This document shows, piece by piece, positions 48,179 to 58,196 of a DNA stretch of 64,000 bases. Each line of letters opens with the position of its first letter. The first letter of the stretch is position 1. The position numbers and the translations under genes were made by a program. The notes beneath the pieces were generated by a model. It was not told the DNA's origin, did no database searches, and saw nothing but the letters and a program-made list of their open reading frames with translations. The stretch covers positions 248,001 through 312,000 of the forward strand of contig JADKFC010000006.1 in NCBI GenBank assembly GCA_016717655.1, given 5' to 3'. The DNA comes from Saprospiraceae bacterium (GTDB taxonomy: Bacteria > Bacteroidota > Bacteroidia > Chitinophagales > Saprospiraceae).

Positions 48179-49014
48179 GCTTTGATTTTTTTAATATTCT
48201 GAAGACTTTTTTCGTAAATTTCTTTGATCTCTTTATTCAGTTTTCGATCCTTAAACTTGTCCATGTATTTTTTACAATACGACACCGTTTCATTGAATCG
48301 CTCTTCTTTTTTCTCTTCTACACTATTGGCAGCCAATTCGTAGCTAGCTTTTACCAGCAAATACTTTGCCTCGTTTTGAAAAGCAGAACCGGGATAGTCT
48401 TTCAGCAGTATCTCAAATGACTTTACCGCCGACTGATACTGACCCAGCTTATAGTACAACAATCCTTGCTGATGGGCCTTTTTTTCCATCTTTTTGCGCA
48501 TCTCATCCATCAACTTGTTGCACTCTGCTATCCTTTTGCTATCCGGATATTTGTTGACAAACGTCTGAAGTGCGTCAATGGATTTCTGAGAATAACTTTG
48601 GTCGAGCTTAAAATTGGGTGAAAGCTTGTAATGGGCATAAGCGGCCATAAAATCTGCCTCTTCCTTCTTTTTACTGGTATAAAAAGTGGAAACAAAGTTG
48701 CTGAAATAATGGGAAGCCGTAATGTACTCTCCTGTGTGGTAGTAGGTGTAGGCAATGTTGAAGAAAATATCTTCTGCCTCGGTCTTGCCGCGATAAAACT
48801 GAACCGCTAATTCATACAGGGTCTGGGCAGAAACCCAGTCTTCCTCTTTAAAGTACTCATTGGCCTTGTTCAGGATCAGCTTGGGATCATTGCTTGTCCT
48901 CACCCGCTCAAATTCTGTTGAGCAGGATGACAAGGTAAACATTACCCACATCAAAAGGGCTATGAAGCTGAATCCCGGATATTTCACGTAATAATGGTTA
49001 AAATAAGTGTGCAA
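48175..49014 (-). CDS. bamD: Outer membrane assembly lipoprotein BamD
   Basis: A 279-residue lipoprotein (signal VMFTLSSCS, lipobox Cys about 31). Five TPR-like repeats follow: DPKLILNKANEYFKEEDWVSAQTLYELAVQFY, AEDIFFNIAYTYYHTGEYITASHYFSNFV, ADFMAAYAHYKLSPNFKLDQSY, HQQGLLYYKLGQYQSAVKSFEILLKDYPGSAFQNEA and later a basic C-terminus. BamD feeds unfolded beta-barrel proteins to the BAM complex. The frame is intact and the length fits. First gene of the bamD-rpoZ-coaBC-porD-purN block. Confidence 0.92.
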   Translation of the reverse strand: MHTYFNHYYVKYPGFSFIALLMWVMFTLSSCSTEFERVRTSNDPKLILNKANEYFKEEDWVSAQTLYELAVQFYRGKTEAEDIFFNIAYTYYHTGEYITASHYFSNFVSTFYTSKKKEEADFMAAYAHYKLSPNFKLDQSYSQKSIDALQTFVNKYPDSKRIAECNKLMDEMRKKMEKKAHQQGLLYYKLGQYQSAVKSFEILLKDYPGSAFQNEAKYLLVKASYELAANSVEEKKEERFNETVSYCKKYMDKFKDRKLNKEIKEIYEKSLQNIKKIKA

Positions 49015-49131
49015 AAGTAAGTATAATACCCGAAAACGCCAAATTTTTGAATACGTTGCCTTGAAAATCAGGATATTATTGTTAAATAAATCCTAAACAA
49101 GGGCTTTTTCCCAATTTTATTTGCTTTTAGC

Positions 49132-49497
49132 CTATTGAGGAGCTCCGTTTTTTACCCAGCAGGTAAGCTGATCAAGGGTCTCCTGGTCCAATTGGTCAGT
49201 GCCCTGGGGCATGGGTATGCAGTCATGGTAGACGGTGCATAGGGCATTGCCGCTTACAAATTCACTCTTGGTTTTGGCATAGGTGCTGAGGTCTATTCCT
49301 TCGGCTGCGGTCTTGCTATCATGACAGCCCGAGTAGGCACATGAACCATCCACAATGGTTTTAATAGTTTTGTTGTAAGTGTTTTGATCTGCATCTATAC
49401 CTGAACAGTCCACTTTATCCGTATAGCTGCTGGTATCTTTTCCACAAGAAGCAATCAATAAGCCTATTGAAAATAAGGCAACAATATTTTTTAACAT
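49132..49497 (-). CDS. Lipoprotein with CX4CH heme-like motif
   Basis: A 121-residue lipoprotein (IGLLIASCGKD). After an N-terminal Cys/Asp stretch comes NKTIKTIVDGSCAYSGCHDSKTA, with Cys53, Cys58 and His59. This resembles a c-type cytochrome site but with four residues between the Cys (CX4CH) instead of two. Further Cys are at 31, 87, 93 and 113, and CIPMPQGTDQL offers a Met as axial ligand. Proteins with IKPIIDxxCxxSGCH are widespread in Bacteroidota and are often called cytochrome c-like. Whether heme is attached is not known. Single gene, intact. Confidence 0.72.
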   Translation of the reverse strand: MLKNIVALFSIGLLIASCGKDTSSYTDKVDCSGIDADQNTYNKTIKTIVDGSCAYSGCHDSKTAAEGIDLSTYAKTKSEFVSGNALCTVYHDCIPMPQGTDQLDQETLDQLTCWVKNGAPQ

Positions 49498-49837
49498 ATG
49501 TAATGGTAATTTAAAGGGTTAAAATTACAAATTCAACGCCATTTTTTTGTGATTTGGTACCCCTGTTCATCTGAAACGGTTTATTTGTTCCCTCATTTGG
49601 CAATAATGCAGATTACGGGAAAATGATTTGATTTTTTAGCAGTACATCGGCCTACAATTTTCGTATAATTCCTTAGGGCCCTTCACATTTTCTTCGTTTA
49701 AATCAAAGTTATGCTGTAAAATTGTGTTCTATTTGTGAGTTGGCTATTGGCATTGGTCTACTTCAATTTTTGATTCTTTATGGTTGTATTGGTTAGAACC
49801 GATTTTGGTGTGTTGTATTTGTAAACTGCTTTTGAAA
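49498..49837. other. Divergent intergenic region
   Basis: 340 bases between two divergent genes, strongly A/T-rich. Here must lie the promoters of the CX4CH lipoprotein (minus) and the beta-helix protein (plus). A TCTATTTG at about 49727 resembles the -7 element TAnnTTTG with one mismatch. No coding potential, hairpin or long repeat was seen. Confidence 0.4.
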
Positions 49838-51486
49838 ATGATTGGCTTTTTCCAGAAATTTTATCTCTGTTCTTTACTGGTTTTGCTAAATCAGGAAGTT
49901 AAGGCCAATCAACTTTTTGTAGCCACCAATGGGTCCAATACCAATAGCGGTAGTTTTACTCAGCCCCTGGCCTCCATCCAGCACGCCCTCGACATCATGG
50001 CCATTGGCGATACGGTTTGGGTCAGGTCTGGTATGTACAATGAAAAACTGATTTGGAAAACGGGAGGCAGTTCACTGAAGACAGCTTTATTGTCGGCCTA
50101 CCAGAATGAACAGGTTGTTATGGACGGAACCAACCAAACAGCACTGGCTATGCTGTACATTGATTCCAAATCCTATATCAAAATCCAAAAGCTCTGTTTT
50201 CAGCAAAACTATGGGCAGGATGCTGAGGGTATCCACATCATTGGTACAGCCAGCCATATAACCATTGACCGATGCAAAGTGAAAAATATAGGTTGGTCCA
50301 ACAATGCAAACGCAGATCCCTACAGTGTCAATCCCAGTGGTCAATCACATGGCATCATTGTCAATGGCAGATCGGTGCTGGGCATTAAACACATCTCTGT
50401 TACCAATTGCCACCTAAGTAATTTGGTCACCGGCAACAGCGAAGCCCTTACCCTGGTGGGCAATGTAGATTCATTTTTGATCGATCGCGATACAGTGACC
50501 AATACCAAAAATATTGGCATCGTAGCAGCAGGGCATTATAGTTGGGCGGTGGATCCGGGCGTACCTGCCAACCTCAATCAAAGCCGAAATGGCACGATCA
50601 GTCACTGCCTTGTTTTTAACAATCGAAGGTTTTCCAATGTCGATGCCCCGGCAGGTATTTACGTGGATGGAGGCAGAAATATCCAGGTGTTTAATAATTA
50701 GGTTTATCAAAATGGAAACGGACTCAGTCTCGGCTGCGAAAATGGTGGATCATCCACGGCTGCTGATGTCAGCTTTTACAACAATGTGGTCTTTGATAAT
50801 GACAACCATGGCATTGTTTTTGGCGCCAATGCGGGTCTTGTGAAAAAATGTTTGTTGAGAAACAATACCTTCTTTCAAAATGGTACCATCCAAAACTGGA
50901 CCAGTGAAATTTCCATTCAGAATACGGATAGTTGTCAAATCTTTCAAAATATTTTGATTCCCATCTCAGACCTACACTATGCCGCTTCTATTTTTGGATA
51001 TACCACTACCAATATGGTCTTTGACAACAATCTGGCTTATCGGTATTCAGGCAATCAAAATGACCTCATTTATACCGGCAGTCCGGTTCAATTTACGACC
51101 ACCAATACCCTTATGGCCAACCCCCTTTTGGCTTCTCCGTTTGCCCCTCTGCGCAATTTTTTCTCTCAATGCTGGCTCTCCGGCCATCAATATGGGGCAG
51201 CTTATCTATGGTTTCCTCAACATTGGATGCACTGGGTGGTTATAGGCTGGTCAATGGTAAAGTAGATGCCGGAGCCATTGAAAATCAGAATGGGGGCTGC
51301 CCTGGTAGTTTAACCATTGACGCTTCCCATATTTGGGGCGGACTCTTTACGGCCTCCTCTCAAATTTTATTTTCAGGCAATCAGTCATTTTTACCGGGTA
51401 CCGCCATCTTTGCACCTGCGGTCTCTTTTTCAGGTATCATCCCTATTACGGACGTTGTGCTTGTTTCTGGCAGTGGATGCAATTGA
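49838..51486 (+). CDS. Secreted right-handed beta-helix protein (nonsense codon and frameshifts)
   Basis: The signal peptide is MIGFFQKFYLCSLLVLLNQEVKA. Then LFVATNGSNTNSGSFTQPLASIQHALDIMAIGDTVWVRSG follows, the usual opening of pectate-lyase-like beta-helix proteins, and rungs rich in Asn and Val (ITIDRCKVKNIGWSNNANAD, ISVTNCHLSNLVTGNSEALTLVG). A TAG at 50699-50701 lies in frame in NN-stop-VYQNGNGLSLGCENGG, with the same frame continuing for over 400 bases, so it is a single-base substitution. Indels at about 51150 and 51215 then switch to FSLNAGSPAINMG and LDALGGYRLVNGKVDAGAIE, the choice-of-anchor Q C-terminal motif. The substrate, probably a polysaccharide or none, is unknown. The end after 51300 is uncertain. 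Confidence 0.6.
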
Positions 51487-51500
51487 GCCAGGTCTATTTG

Positions 51501-54085
51501 TCAAGACTTGACCGGTCTATCAGTGGACCAAAAAAACAAGGCATTGGCAAAGACCCTGAATCCTCCCCACCAATAACCTCTAAACAAAAGGTTGTCTGGA
51601 AAACACAAGACGGTGCCATTGCCCAAGCCATAGGTCAAAGCCGCCGCACTGCCCTGCAATTTCCCTTCAAAGCCCCTTGGAGTATAGCCCGATAAGGCCG
51701 TTTTTTCGGGGGTATATCTAAGAGGGGTAGCAAAGGCATTTTCTGCTAATTTATATATTTCGGTGCCTTGTTTAAATAAGGCCAGGTGCTCGTCCGGTAG
51801 GCCAAAACACAAGGGATGTGAAAGGTCTGCCTTGGTGTCAAATATGGCGCCTCCTACCACCCGTGAGCCCAATAAATCATCCGCCATGCCATAGGGCAGG
51901 GGATCTGTTTTGGGCTTTTCGGCTTCAATGGCATTGAGTTTAACCCATGACCTCGACTTGGCAAATTCAAGGGACTTGCCCATACAAATCAGGGTGCCAC
52001 CTCTTTTGATAAACTCCTCGATCTTTTTAAAATTATTTTCACCCAGATCGTTGTAATTGCCATCCACCAAAACCATTGTATTGTATCGCTCCAGGGTAAC
52101 GCGACCCAGGTCTTTTTTATCCAAAAGGGTAAGGGGCAGACCAAGGCGCTGGTCCATGTAATGCCAAAGCTCTCCTGCCTCATAGGGCGAAACGCCCTGG
52201 CCGATGAGGGTCACGGCCTTAGGGAGATTCACCGGGTTAAGATCAGGGTGCCCAGCCGATAAGCCATCGGCAGCAGCTCCACCCATCAGGCTTTCTACTG
52301 CTACATTCCATTTTTTATTTTGCGACTGTACAAAATCGGTGACCTCCTTGGCCGTCATATTCTGACCACTGAGCGGAATGATCAACGAACCTGCACCCAA
52401 TTTAATAGGACCTCTCCCACTGTTGATGGTAATGGCCTGGGTGCTGGTCCTAACTTTTATACCTTTTGCCAATAAGGCGTATAAAAGGGAGGGTGCGTGT
52501 GCTTGTTGCCACTCTACACCTAAGGCATAGGAGTCGGGTCTGCAATCACAGGGGCAGCTGCCAAATCTGCGGCTGACCATAGGGTAGCCGATGACATGAT
52601 GCCGGAACTTTGGTCTTTGTTGATTTCATCGTACTTCACATCAAAGGCCAGGGGCAGGGTCCAGGTAGATACATCATAAAAAATACTGTCCTTGAAGGTG
52701 CGTACTTTTTCAAAATGGTTTTTACCAATCTGCCCTGGGTTTGCTGGCAGGGCACCACAAAACTTTTTTTAGCGGGATACACAAAGAATTGTGTTTATAA
52801 TCTGCCTGCAATTGATAAACATCAATTTTATGGGCATTTAAATTTTTGATAAACTCAGCGGATTTACTCAGGTCGTTGTCAAAAAAAAGATAACCTTGAA
52901 CGGCTTCCTTGTTGATCTCCTTGATTCTTTCTGCATAAAATTTTTGTTTGAATGCCAGTAACTCATTTTTTAAGGCTACACAGGCCCGATGGGTGGAAAG
53001 AGAGGTCACCACCTGGTTTCTGATGGTAAAGGGGAATGACAGCAGGCCATTTACACTTTCCTGCAGGTGCCCCCTCGAGGAAGCCTGCTCAAATAAAATG
53101 CCAACCGCACCGTGGATGTCAGGATAGGTGGAGCCCTTGCCGTAGTAAAAATCGTCAAAACTTTCTTTGCTGTAATAAAGGGAACCAATGCTGTCTAAGG
53201 CAGAGGCGTGGAAGTTGCCGATTTTTTCTGTCAACACCTGGTTTTCTTTGGGGGTAAGCGGATTGGTGCGAGAAGGCACACCGGGCTGGAAAAAGAAGGT
53301 AGACTGGGTGCCCATCTCGTGGTGATCGGTAAGTACATTGGGCTTCCACTGGTGGAAATTGGCTACCCTGGCTTGCGATTCCGGATGAACCAGCAGCAAC
53401 CAGTCTCTATTGAGATCAAACCAATAATGGTTGGTTCTGCCCCGGGCCACATTTCATTGTATTCTCTGGTGGCAGGGTCGGTTATCAGGTTCATGCCTTT
53501 GTGGCTGTTGGCCCAGGTGGAAAATCTTTGGACACCATCAGGGTTGTAGCAGGGATCCAACAGGATAAAACAATTTTGCAGAGTAGAGGCTATTTCCTCA
53601 CTTTCACCGGCCGCCAGGTAATAGGCTACCAGGATGGAGGCATTTACGCCGCTGGGCTCATTGCCGTGGATGCTATACCCCTGGTACAAAATCAGTGGCA
53701 TTTGGGCTATATCCAGCTGGCCTGCCTTTTCTGCCAGGGTTAATTCCACACTTCGTTGTTGGATCTCATTTTTTTTGCCCAGGTTTTGCGGACTACTGAT
53801 GTGTAAGTTGACAAGAGGCCTGTTTTCATGGGTCCTGCCATATACCACAAAATCTACCCGGTCTGATTGGTCTGCCAACAATTTCATGTATTCTACCAAA
53901 CGATCGTGGCTTACGTGCCATTCACCTACCTGATGACCAAAAAAGCGCTCTGGTGTGGTGATTTTGGCATTATAACTGATGTCCGGCAAATAATAGGACA
54001 AGGATTTTTTGAGGGATCCGTCATTGGCTTGGCCAAATGCGGTTAAATTGCAGAGGACTGTGAAAAACAGGAATATTCTTTTCAT
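51501..54085 (-). CDS. M14 family zinc carboxypeptidase-like protein (three frameshifts)
   Basis: A large secreted peptidase of about 850 residues with a signal peptide (FLFFTVLCNLTAFGQ). The M14 site appears in LYQGYSIHGNEPSGVNASI (HxxE) and LLDPCYNPDGVQRFSTWANS, with the motif NRDWLLLVHPESQARVANF and VLTDHHEMGTQSTFFFQPG downstream. Three joins are needed: near 53430 (WFDLNRDW), near 52730 and near 52560. The C-terminal frame (52580-51501) has a class I glutamine amidotransferase-like fold (TLERYNTMVLVDGNYN, GGTLICMGKSLEF). Such fused M14-GATase-like proteins occur in Bacteroidota and are assumed to process peptides outside the cell. Confidence 0.78.
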
Positions 54086-54338
54086 AATTTGAATTTGTAA
54101 AAAATATTTTCAAGCACTCGCGAAGCTGGGCGAAATTAATAAAATATTGCCAATGGACTGGAGTGTTGGTTCAAACTAAGATGGAGAAGGGGAAATGTTG
54201 TAATATATGTATTAGTATAATGTGTAAATAACAGATAAACAGTTAAATATAATTTTAACACTTCTTTAATCTTAATTTCGACCCTTGTTGTAACATTTTC
54301 GCACGAAATTTGTCTTGTTAAAACAAACTTTAGTAAAA

Positions 54339-54761
54339 ATGCGATCACTTATATTTTTATTCTTTGCTCTTTTTCTTACCACCGGTATTCAGCTACATGC
54401 TCAAAAGCCGGCTGTTCAACCCAAAAAGCAAGGCGTTCACATGACCTTTGATCAGGAATCCATCAAGCTGGGAAGGATGAAAAAGGGTGACAAAAAAACC
54501 TTCGACTACGTTTTTACCAATACAGGTACAGAAGTCATTGAGATCGAAATTGTATCTGGTTGTGACTGTACCACCCTCGATTGGACCAGAAAGCCCATCA
54601 AACCGGGAGAAAAAGGCAAGGTCAACGTGATTTTTGACAGCAAGGAAAAAGAAATCACAGAAACCATGGTCGATGTAGATATTTACTTAAAAAACAGAGA
54701 TCCCAAGACCAATTCTCAGATCCTGAAAATCCTAAACTATACATTTGAATTGTATAAATAG
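54339..54761 (+). CDS. DUF1573 family secreted protein
   Basis: A 140-residue protein with signal MRSLIFLFFALFLTTGIQLHAQ. The DUF1573 fold is an Ig-like strand set: FDQESIKLGRMKKGDKKTFDYVFTNTGTEVIEI, SGCDCTTLDWTRKPIKPGEKGKVNVIFDSKEK. The CxC pair in SGCDCT is typical. Very common in Bacteroidota, no proven function, likely a periplasmic or surface binding protein. A terminator follows 20 bases later, so the gene is monocistronic. Intact. Confidence 0.85.
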   Translation: MRSLIFLFFALFLTTGIQLHAQKPAVQPKKQGVHMTFDQESIKLGRMKKGDKKTFDYVFTNTGTEVIEIEIVSGCDCTTLDWTRKPIKPGEKGKVNVIFDSKEKEITETMVDVDIYLKNRDPKTNSQILKILNYTFELYK

Positions 54762-54780
54762 TTAAGAAACCAAGAGTTAA

Positions 54781-54810
54781 AAAGGGAGGCAGCGCCTCCC
54801 TTTTTTTTTG
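54781..54810 (+). terminator. Rho-independent terminator
   Basis: AAAGGGAGGC, AGC loop, GCCTCCCTTT and a run of nine further T: a perfect stem after the DUF1573 gene. Confidence 0.9.
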
Positions 54811-54872
54811 TCATAACTTTTTATGACCCATGTCATAAATATTTAGCTCAAGGCTGCTTAACTTTGCCGCCA

Positions 54873-55253
54873 ATGTATTTCAAACAATACATATCTCTGT
54901 TTTTAATTGTTCTCCTCACTGTACTCTGTATAAAGGACTGGGTTACCGTTGTGCAATTCAAAGCCAACCGCAGCTTTGTGGCAAGGTACATGTGTGTCAA
55001 CAGAAACAATCCTGCCTTAAAATGTAATGGTAAGTGTTTTTTGATGAAGAAGCTCAAACAAAGTCAGGAAGCTTCTAAATACCCTCCAACCAAGGAAGAA
55101 TTAAAACAAGTGTATTACACGATGGTAGAGCTCGCTGTTCTACCACTTATCGATAAAAAAGAGTTTTCAAAGAAAGAAATTCAATATGCTGTTTCAAAAC
55201 AGCCCACCACCTTTTTACTGTTATTTTCTCCGCCACCAGAGCACACGACCTGA
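54873..55253 (+). CDS. Small membrane-anchored protein with CNGKC motif
   Basis: A 126-residue protein: N-terminal helix (ISLFLIVLLTVLCIKDW), then NRSFVARYMCVNRNNPALKCNGKCFLMKKLKQSQEA, with the motif CNGKC, and a Lys-rich stretch. The C-terminus has LLLFSPPPEHTT. Homologues with CNGKCYL are found in Bacteroidota next to metal-transport genes by my recollection, and the Cys pair may bind copper or another metal. The next genes are a CDVCGC protein and an MbnP/MbnH pair, which fits a metal theme. Intact. Confidence 0.7.
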   Translation: MYFKQYISLFLIVLLTVLCIKDWVTVVQFKANRSFVARYMCVNRNNPALKCNGKCFLMKKLKQSQEASKYPPTKEELKQVYYTMVELAVLPLIDKKEFSKKEIQYAVSKQPTTFLLLFSPPPEHTT

Positions 55254-55312
55254 TCCTCTATTATTTCAGGCTTGACCTGATCCCCAATTAACAGTCTTTC
55301 AAATTTTGAATC

Positions 55313-56206
55313 ATGTTTCACAAAATCACTTTGATTTTGGTGGGTATGATCATCAGTTTGTCGTTTGTCAAAGCCTGTGATGTTTGTGGGTGCAGTGTAG
55401 GAGCGGGTTCCAGTGGTTTGACTACCTTGTTTAAGAAAAATCACCTCAGCTTAAGCTATTTTGGCTATGGCTTTGATGGTGCTCTTTCACAGACCTTATC
55501 TACGCATGACAAACATTACAGCTTAACGGCGTCACTGAGGTTCACGCCTGCCAACAATTGGTATGTACTTGCTTCTGTACCTTATAAATGGAATACACGT
55601 ACCAGCTTAAATGGAAATTACAATGTCAATGGCATTGGTGATGTGCAGGCCACACTCAACAGGGTATTGGTCAATTCCAAATTTTCTTCCACCTCCTTTT
55701 ACCTGGATGCGGGAGCCGGCTTAAAGCTACCTACGGGTAATTTTAATCTGGATTTGGAAGAAGGCAAGCTGCCAGTGAATTTTAATACAGGAAATCAGGC
55801 TTGGTCGCCGGTGGCACGTATCAATGCCTTCCTTACCTATAAGGGCTTAGGGATATTGTTATCCCCAAGTGCACAGTGGAGTTTCGAAAATGCAGAACAT
55901 TACCAATTCGGTCGCCAACTTTCTGCCCAGACCATGTTGTTTTATTCGCTCAAAATCTCCGGATCGTTTTCGGTTACACCCTATGCAGGATGGCACTATG
56001 AAAACATTGCCAGAGATATCAACAGTGAAGGCAAATATGAACATGGTACAGGGGCAACCGGAAATTACATGCTTACCGGATTCAATGTGAAATTTAACAA
56101 CTATGTGGCGGATCTTTCACTTGCCCAACCTTTTCATTCACAATATGCCAATGAAGAGGTAACAGCAGGCCACAGATTTAGTGCCCAACTAACTTATTTA
56201 TTCTAA
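55313..56206 (+). CDS. Secreted outer-membrane-type protein with CDVCGC motif
   Basis: A 297-residue protein with signal peptide and, right at the cleavage site, ACDVCGCSVGAGSSG, a compact Cys cluster (CxxCxC) suited to metal binding. The rest looks like a beta-barrel or beta-sandwich with alternating hydrophobic strands (YSLTASLRFTPANNWYVLASVPYKWNTR, RISAQLTYLF-like end). It resembles transporter-like outer membrane proteins found beside MbnP genes. It probably works in metal uptake with the two genes that follow. That role is inferred from the neighbours. Intact. Confidence 0.68.
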   Translation: MFHKITLILVGMIISLSFVKACDVCGCSVGAGSSGLTTLFKKNHLSLSYFGYGFDGALSQTLSTHDKHYSLTASLRFTPANNWYVLASVPYKWNTRTSLNGNYNVNGIGDVQATLNRVLVNSKFSSTSFYLDAGAGLKLPTGNFNLDLEEGKLPVNFNTGNQAWSPVARINAFLTYKGLGILLSPSAQWSFENAEHYQFGRQLSAQTMLFYSLKISGSFSVTPYAGWHYENIARDINSEGKYEHGTGATGNYMLTGFNVKFNNYVADLSLAQPFHSQYANEEVTAGHRFSAQLTYLF

Positions 56207-56228
56207 ACTATTTAATAAAAGAAAAACA

Positions 56229-57077
56229 ATGAAATCAATTATAAAATTATTTACCCTTTTGACCCTCGTTACCTTTTTTTCTTGTGATAAAGATGAACCG
56301 GCAACCACAGGTTCAATGGAAGTGGAATTTGACAACATTGCCATTGTGAACGGCATCCAACAGCAACTGACAATGGCCACTCCGGGCAGCGCAACCTACG
56401 GCTACACCAACTCTTTGGGACAGAAATTTAACATCAATTTGCTGAGATACTACATCTCTGCCATTGAATTGGAAGCCACCGACGGAAAAGTATATAAAGA
56501 TGTGCTCGAAGCTACAGCATCAGGTACCAAAGGATACTATTTAATTGATGAAAGCAAGCCCGCTTCTCAGGTAATTGAATTAGCGAACCTTCCTTCCGGC
56601 AAATACAACAAAATTACTTTTACCGTAGGAGTAGATAGCACAGGTGTATTAAATGGTGCAACCGGTGGTGCCCTGGATCCTGCTACCAGCAAGATGTTCT
56701 GGAATTGGAATTCAGGTTACATTGCCTTAAAATTTGAAGGTCAGTCTGATGCATCCAATGGGGGTGTTTCCGGTGCAGAAACCATCACTGCTGACAATGC
56801 AAAGGGCATGGCTTACCACATTGGTGGTTGGAAAAACATCCCTGGTACCGCTTTTGTTTACAACAACAAAAGAATCAGCTTTGACTTTGATACAGATGCC
56901 ATCGTTGATGCTAAATCCAGCCCTCATGTACACATGACTTTTGATGTGTTGGGCTTATTCAACGGCCACCACAAAGTAGACTTTACAGGCAACCACAATG
57001 TGCACAAACCATCTGATGGGGTAGACATCGCCCACAACATGGAAGAGTCATTTAGTTTTGACCATATTCATCAGTAA
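56229..57077 (+). CDS. mbnP: MbnP-family periplasmic copper-binding lipoprotein
   Basis: A 282-residue lipoprotein (VTFFSCDKDE). Features of the MbnP family are MEVEFDNIAIVNGIQ at the start, LRYYISAIELEATDGK, and YNKITFTVGVDS. KMFWNWNSGYIALKFEG at about residue 160 contains the Trp residues of which one is converted to kynurenine in characterised MbnP. The C-terminal His-rich stretch reads HVHMTFDVLGLFNGHHKVDFTGNHNVH. Known MbnP binds Cu(I) after this modification, carried out by MbnH, and the partner gene lies 61 bases downstream. Intact. Confidence 0.85.
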   Translation: MKSIIKLFTLLTLVTFFSCDKDEPATTGSMEVEFDNIAIVNGIQQQLTMATPGSATYGYTNSLGQKFNINLLRYYISAIELEATDGKVYKDVLEATASGTKGYYLIDESKPASQVIELANLPSGKYNKITFTVGVDSTGVLNGATGGALDPATSKMFWNWNSGYIALKFEGQSDASNGGVSGAETITADNAKGMAYHIGGWKNIPGTAFVYNNKRISFDFDTDAIVDAKSSPHVHMTFDVLGLFNGHHKVDFTGNHNVHKPSDGVDIAHNMEESFSFDHIHQ

Positions 57078-57138
57078 TAGTTTTTATTGAAATCGACAAG
57101 CAGGCAGGACAGTCTGCCTGCTTGTTAAATTTTATACC

Positions 57139-58149
57139 ATGAGATTATACTTATTTGCCATAAGCCTGCTTCTATTTACCTCTTGCGGAAAAGACGATAA
57201 GGATGAAGCTTCCCTGTTTCCCAAACTACCCGATTATTTTCCTTCGCCTGTTTATCCGCTCAATGAAAATCCGATTACCCAAGATGGATTTGTTTTGGGC
57301 AAAGACCTGTTCAATGATCCTTTACTGTCGAGCGACAACTCGGTAGCGTGCAGCAATTGCCACGTAAAAGCTGTGGCCTTTACCGATCCACAACACGCTC
57401 TAAGCCTGGGTGTGAATGAAAGGTCGGGCATCAGAAATGCACCACCCATTGTCAACATGGCCTTTATGAAGGAGTTTATGTGGGATGGGGGAGTGGTCCA
57501 CCTTGATTTTGTACCACCCAACGCCATTGAAAATCCACTGGAAATGGACGAAAAAATGGCCCATGTAGTGGCTAAACTCAATCGCCATTCTTCTTATCCG
57601 GGACGCTTCAAAAAGGTATTTCCAACCATGGATACCATTACCTCACCCCTGCTTTTGAAAGCCCTTGCCCAATTTCAATTGATGCTGGTTTCACAGGCCA
57701 GCAAATATGATAAGGTAAGACAAGGAAAAAGTGAGTTTACCGCAACTGAAGCCAGGGGATATGAAACATATAAACAAAAATGTGCTTCTTGTCACACCGA
57801 GCCTCTTTTTTCCAATCAGCAATTCTTTAACAATGGCCTGGATACCCAGTTCGCTGACGAAGGCAGGGCCAGAATTACAGAATCGGCACTGGATTTGGGC
57901 AAGTTTAAGGTTCCTTCTTTGCGAAATGTGGTCATCACGGCGCCTTATATGCACGATGGCAGGTTCAAAGACTTAAACGCCGTTTTGGAGCATTACAACA
58001 ATGGCGTTAAATACTCAGCTACCCTGGCAGCTCAGCTTCAGTCGGGTGCTAAGCCGGGAATTGCCCTTTCGGTTTCCGAAAAAGCCGATTTGATTGCCTT
58101 TTTATCCACTTTGACCGATTATGAGCTGATAAGTGACCCTCGTTTTTGA
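57139..58149 (+). CDS. mbnH: MbnH-family diheme cytochrome c peroxidase-like enzyme
   Basis: A 336-residue lipoprotein with two heme c motifs, CSNCH at about 71-75 and CASCH at about 215-219. It has the bacterial cytochrome c peroxidase/MauG layout: GFVLGKDLFNDPLLSSDNSVACSNCH, SGIRNAPPIVNMAF, ENPLEMDE and FKVPSLRNVVITAPYMHDGRF. The MbnH subgroup uses a high-valent diheme state to oxidise a specific Trp of MbnP. Position directly after mbnP makes this the most probable role. It could otherwise be a generic peroxidase. Intact. Confidence 0.88.
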   Translation: MRLYLFAISLLLFTSCGKDDKDEASLFPKLPDYFPSPVYPLNENPITQDGFVLGKDLFNDPLLSSDNSVACSNCHVKAVAFTDPQHALSLGVNERSGIRNAPPIVNMAFMKEFMWDGGVVHLDFVPPNAIENPLEMDEKMAHVVAKLNRHSSYPGRFKKVFPTMDTITSPLLLKALAQFQLMLVSQASKYDKVRQGKSEFTATEARGYETYKQKCASCHTEPLFSNQQFFNNGLDTQFADEGRARITESALDLGKFKVPSLRNVVITAPYMHDGRFKDLNAVLEHYNNGVKYSATLAAQLQSGAKPGIALSVSEKADLIAFLSTLTDYELISDPRF

Positions 58150-58196
58150 ACCATCTACCTCGATATAACTGTTACTAATATTAAACAAATATAATT

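Noticed and set aside
50699..50701. Recoded stop (readthrough or unusual amino acid)
   Set aside because: No conserved context, no recoding element, and the gene carries further breaks downstream; an error or mutation is simpler.
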